64,000 bases of DNA from Desulfonispora thiosulfatigenes DSM 11270 (GTDB taxonomy: Bacteria > Bacillota > Peptococcia > Peptococcales > Desulfonisporaceae), in contig NZ_FWWT01000005.1 of the NCBI RefSeq assembly GCF_900176035.1, forward strand, positions 62,001 to 126,000. Reading direction: 5' to 3'. Made by a program: the position numbers and the translations under genes. The notes below the pieces were generated by a model. That model searched no databases and was not told where the DNA came from. It saw only the letters and a program-made list of their open reading frames with translations. Every line of letters starts with the position of its first letter. Position 1 is the stretch's first letter. Of this stretch, positions 62,909 to 64,000 are shown one piece after another.

Positions 62909-63180
62909 ATTACACATAAAAAACCTACTTAAATGTATACAAAGTATAACAAATAAGTAGGTTCTTATTACTGTAAAACCATCTTCCAGACTTATAAGAT
63001 TAATATTAAAATTAAATCTTATAAGTCCTTAGAACACTGGCGGCTCGTCCTCAGTTAAAACTTCGTCCTTTGCCTCTGTGCCTTGAATGCTTTGGTTACT
63101 TCGATTATTCATCGTTGTTCCCTCCTACATTCAGATTGATTTTACAATAATATTATGTGCAGAATTTCGGGTTTTATACT
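62909..63180 (-). repeat. Dispersed direct repeat, full copy d
   Basis: Near-identical partner of 60254-60525 in the same orientation, with terminator stem 62922-62931/62954-62963 and the same 27-codon gene. Similarity starts at the ATTA-ACATAAAAAA edge and ends at TTTTATACT; flanking sequence is unrelated. The stretch from the BlaI operators to 63362 holds nothing else that I recognise. Confidence 0.92.
63029..63112 (-). CDS. 27-residue peptide gene, repeat copy d
   Basis: Same 27 codons as 60374-60457, with ATG at 63112, AGGAGGG upstream and stop at 63029, followed by the post-stop hairpin and the repeat terminator. The coding sequence is base-for-base identical while the non-coding tail differs at several positions between copies. 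Confidence 0.6.
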   Translation of the reverse strand: MNNRSNQSIQGTEAKDEVLTEDEPPVF

Positions 63181-63362
63181 TAAAATCTATATACCTTTGA
63201 ATAATTTATTAATACACATTTGAACCTCATTTTATATTGCAGTTAATAAATCCATTTTATATTTTCGCAACCTTAAAATACGTAATAATCAAATTTTCTC
63301 CATGTATTTAATAAATATTCTTACTTAACTCTATATGAAGCATATATATGCCTTAATCCAAC

Positions 63363-64000
63363 TTAATTAGCTCCTCTATTTTCCATTTCTTTTAGAGATG
63401 TTCCATTTTCTGTTTTCCACTCTACAAGCCCATTTGCATGGCCACCAATAACAAAAGCTGCAGCATATGAAGGGCTGTTAAATAATACGTTTTCTTGTAA
63501 GATGCCTAATTCATCTATTTTTGCTTTTAACCTACGTTCCTTTATTCCTGGTGGAATACTTGCAGAATCAATAGTTTCAATATGGCTTCCCTTTAAAAGA
63601 ACAAAACCTTCTATTGTCTGCTTGCAACTTGCCTCAATTAACTTCCCACTTTTACTACTTTTCCTCTTCATAAAAAGTGTTAATTCCTCATCCTCAATTG
63701 CTTCTTTTATTTTTGGTATTCTAGAATTATCGGCTAAACCTTCAAATAATTTATGTCCTAAAGTTCCCATTACAATCTTAGCATAATCTATAAATTCTTC
63801 TAGTTCGCTTTCTTTTTCTTCTGTTATATTCCCCATAGTAGGGTCAATGCTGTTTTTAACTAAATAGCGACCCGCTTCTGTTGCAATTCCAACAAAACGA
63901 TTCTCAAGATAACTAATTTCTGTCGGACCAAAAGAGTTATTAGAAGTTGTAAAAACAATAGCTTCTGTCCAATAATCCTTGTCGGGGCTTCGTTTATGTT
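63363..64000 (-). CDS. Partial DUF4357-containing (GIY-YIG-associated) protein at the right edge
   Basis: The frame is open from the stop at 63363 to the window end, about 211 codons, so the start lies outside. Visible upstream of an internal ATG at 63836 is HKRSPDKDYWTEAIVFTTSN, FGPTEISYLENRFVGIATEAG; downstream are KGSHIETIDSASIPPGIKERR and VLFNSPSYAAAFVIGGHANG, the DUF4357 pattern, ending near LVEWKTENG. Such proteins usually carry a GIY-YIG nuclease domain at the N-terminus and are common as stand-alone or phage-defence-related genes. The nuclease part, if any, is not seen except for the end of that region. Confidence 0.75.
   Translation of the reverse strand, partial: HKRSPDKDYWTEAIVFTTSNNSFGPTEISYLENRFVGIATEAGRYLVKNSIDPTMGNITEEKESELEEFIDYAKIVMGTLGHKLFEGLADNSRIPKIKEAIEDEELTLFMKRKSSKSGKLIEASCKQTIEGFVLLKGSHIETIDSASIPPGIKERRLKAKIDELGILQENVLFNSPSYAAAFVIGGHANGLVEWKTENGTSLKEMENRGAN

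Noticed and set aside
60254-63180. CRISPR-like or tandem repeat array
   Set aside because: Only two full copies about 2.65 kb apart plus two partial ones; spacing and content do not fit a CRISPR array.

Overview
The window is AT-rich, densely coding DNA from a low-GC Firmicute, most likely an anaerobic or microaerotolerant member of the Clostridia. The reasons are Gram-positive style ribosome binding sites (AGGAGG), several TTG starts, MarR-controlled efflux operons, a bifunctional MsrAB, paired COG1001 adenine deaminases, an FmdE-type gene with a Fe/B12-class ABC transporter, and a cydABDC cytochrome bd operon in Bacillus/Clostridium order. I cannot name genus or species. Nearly all genes are on the minus strand; the exceptions are a short-chain dehydrogenase (6479), a radical SAM protein (35524) and an IS3 element (43202-44318). 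I saw no rRNA or tRNA gene and no CRISPR array.

Region 1 (1-14.9 kb) is efflux and housekeeping: a methyltransferase, an XRE regulator with a palindromic operator, a paired SMR transporter next to queH, a MATE pump with its MarR regulator and an operator on the -35 box, pdxST, a 7-alpha-hydroxysteroid-dehydrogenase-like SDR, a FUSC-type membrane protein, a MarR plus heterodimeric ABC exporter operon, and a tryptophan-rich membrane protein. Region 2 (14.9-28.5 kb) holds an amidohydrolase, SelO, a MarR/HlyD/ABC-2/ABC-2 operon without an ATPase, msrAB, a GNAT, and a purine operon (two adenine deaminase paralogues plus an NCS2 permease) preceded by a structured leader.

Region 3 (28.7-41.7 kb) holds an fmdE plus Fe/B12-class ABC operon, with a small RNA-like hairpin present both in its leader and again 4.5 kb downstream beside a scrap of the binding-protein gene. 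It also has an RsgA-type GTPase preceded by an 18-residue leader peptide and competing RNA pairings, a cupin, a B12-radical SAM protein, a TVP38-type membrane protein, a chemoreceptor, an MBL-fold hydrolase that appears to start at CTG, and a C_GCAxxG_C_C protein. Region 4 (41.9-45 kb) is decaying: a frameshifted GNAT, a DeoR regulator cut by an IS3-family element that itself has an internal deletion, and a BlaR1-tail-like gene with an in-frame stop.

Region 5 (45-64 kb) has a second MATE pump, PhzF, arylamine N-acetyltransferase, two c-di-GMP phosphodiesterase-type proteins sharing an upstream motif, cydABDC, an FMN reductase and a pirin. It ends in a segment bracketed by two near-identical direct repeats of about 272 bp. 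Each repeat encodes the same 27-residue peptide with its own ribosome binding site and terminator; between them lie a Fic protein and a broken blaR1 with intact blaI and twin operators. A partial DUF4357-type protein lies at the right edge. The peptide-bearing repeats, the rsgA leader and the duplicated hairpin around the fmdE operon are the parts I would examine first.
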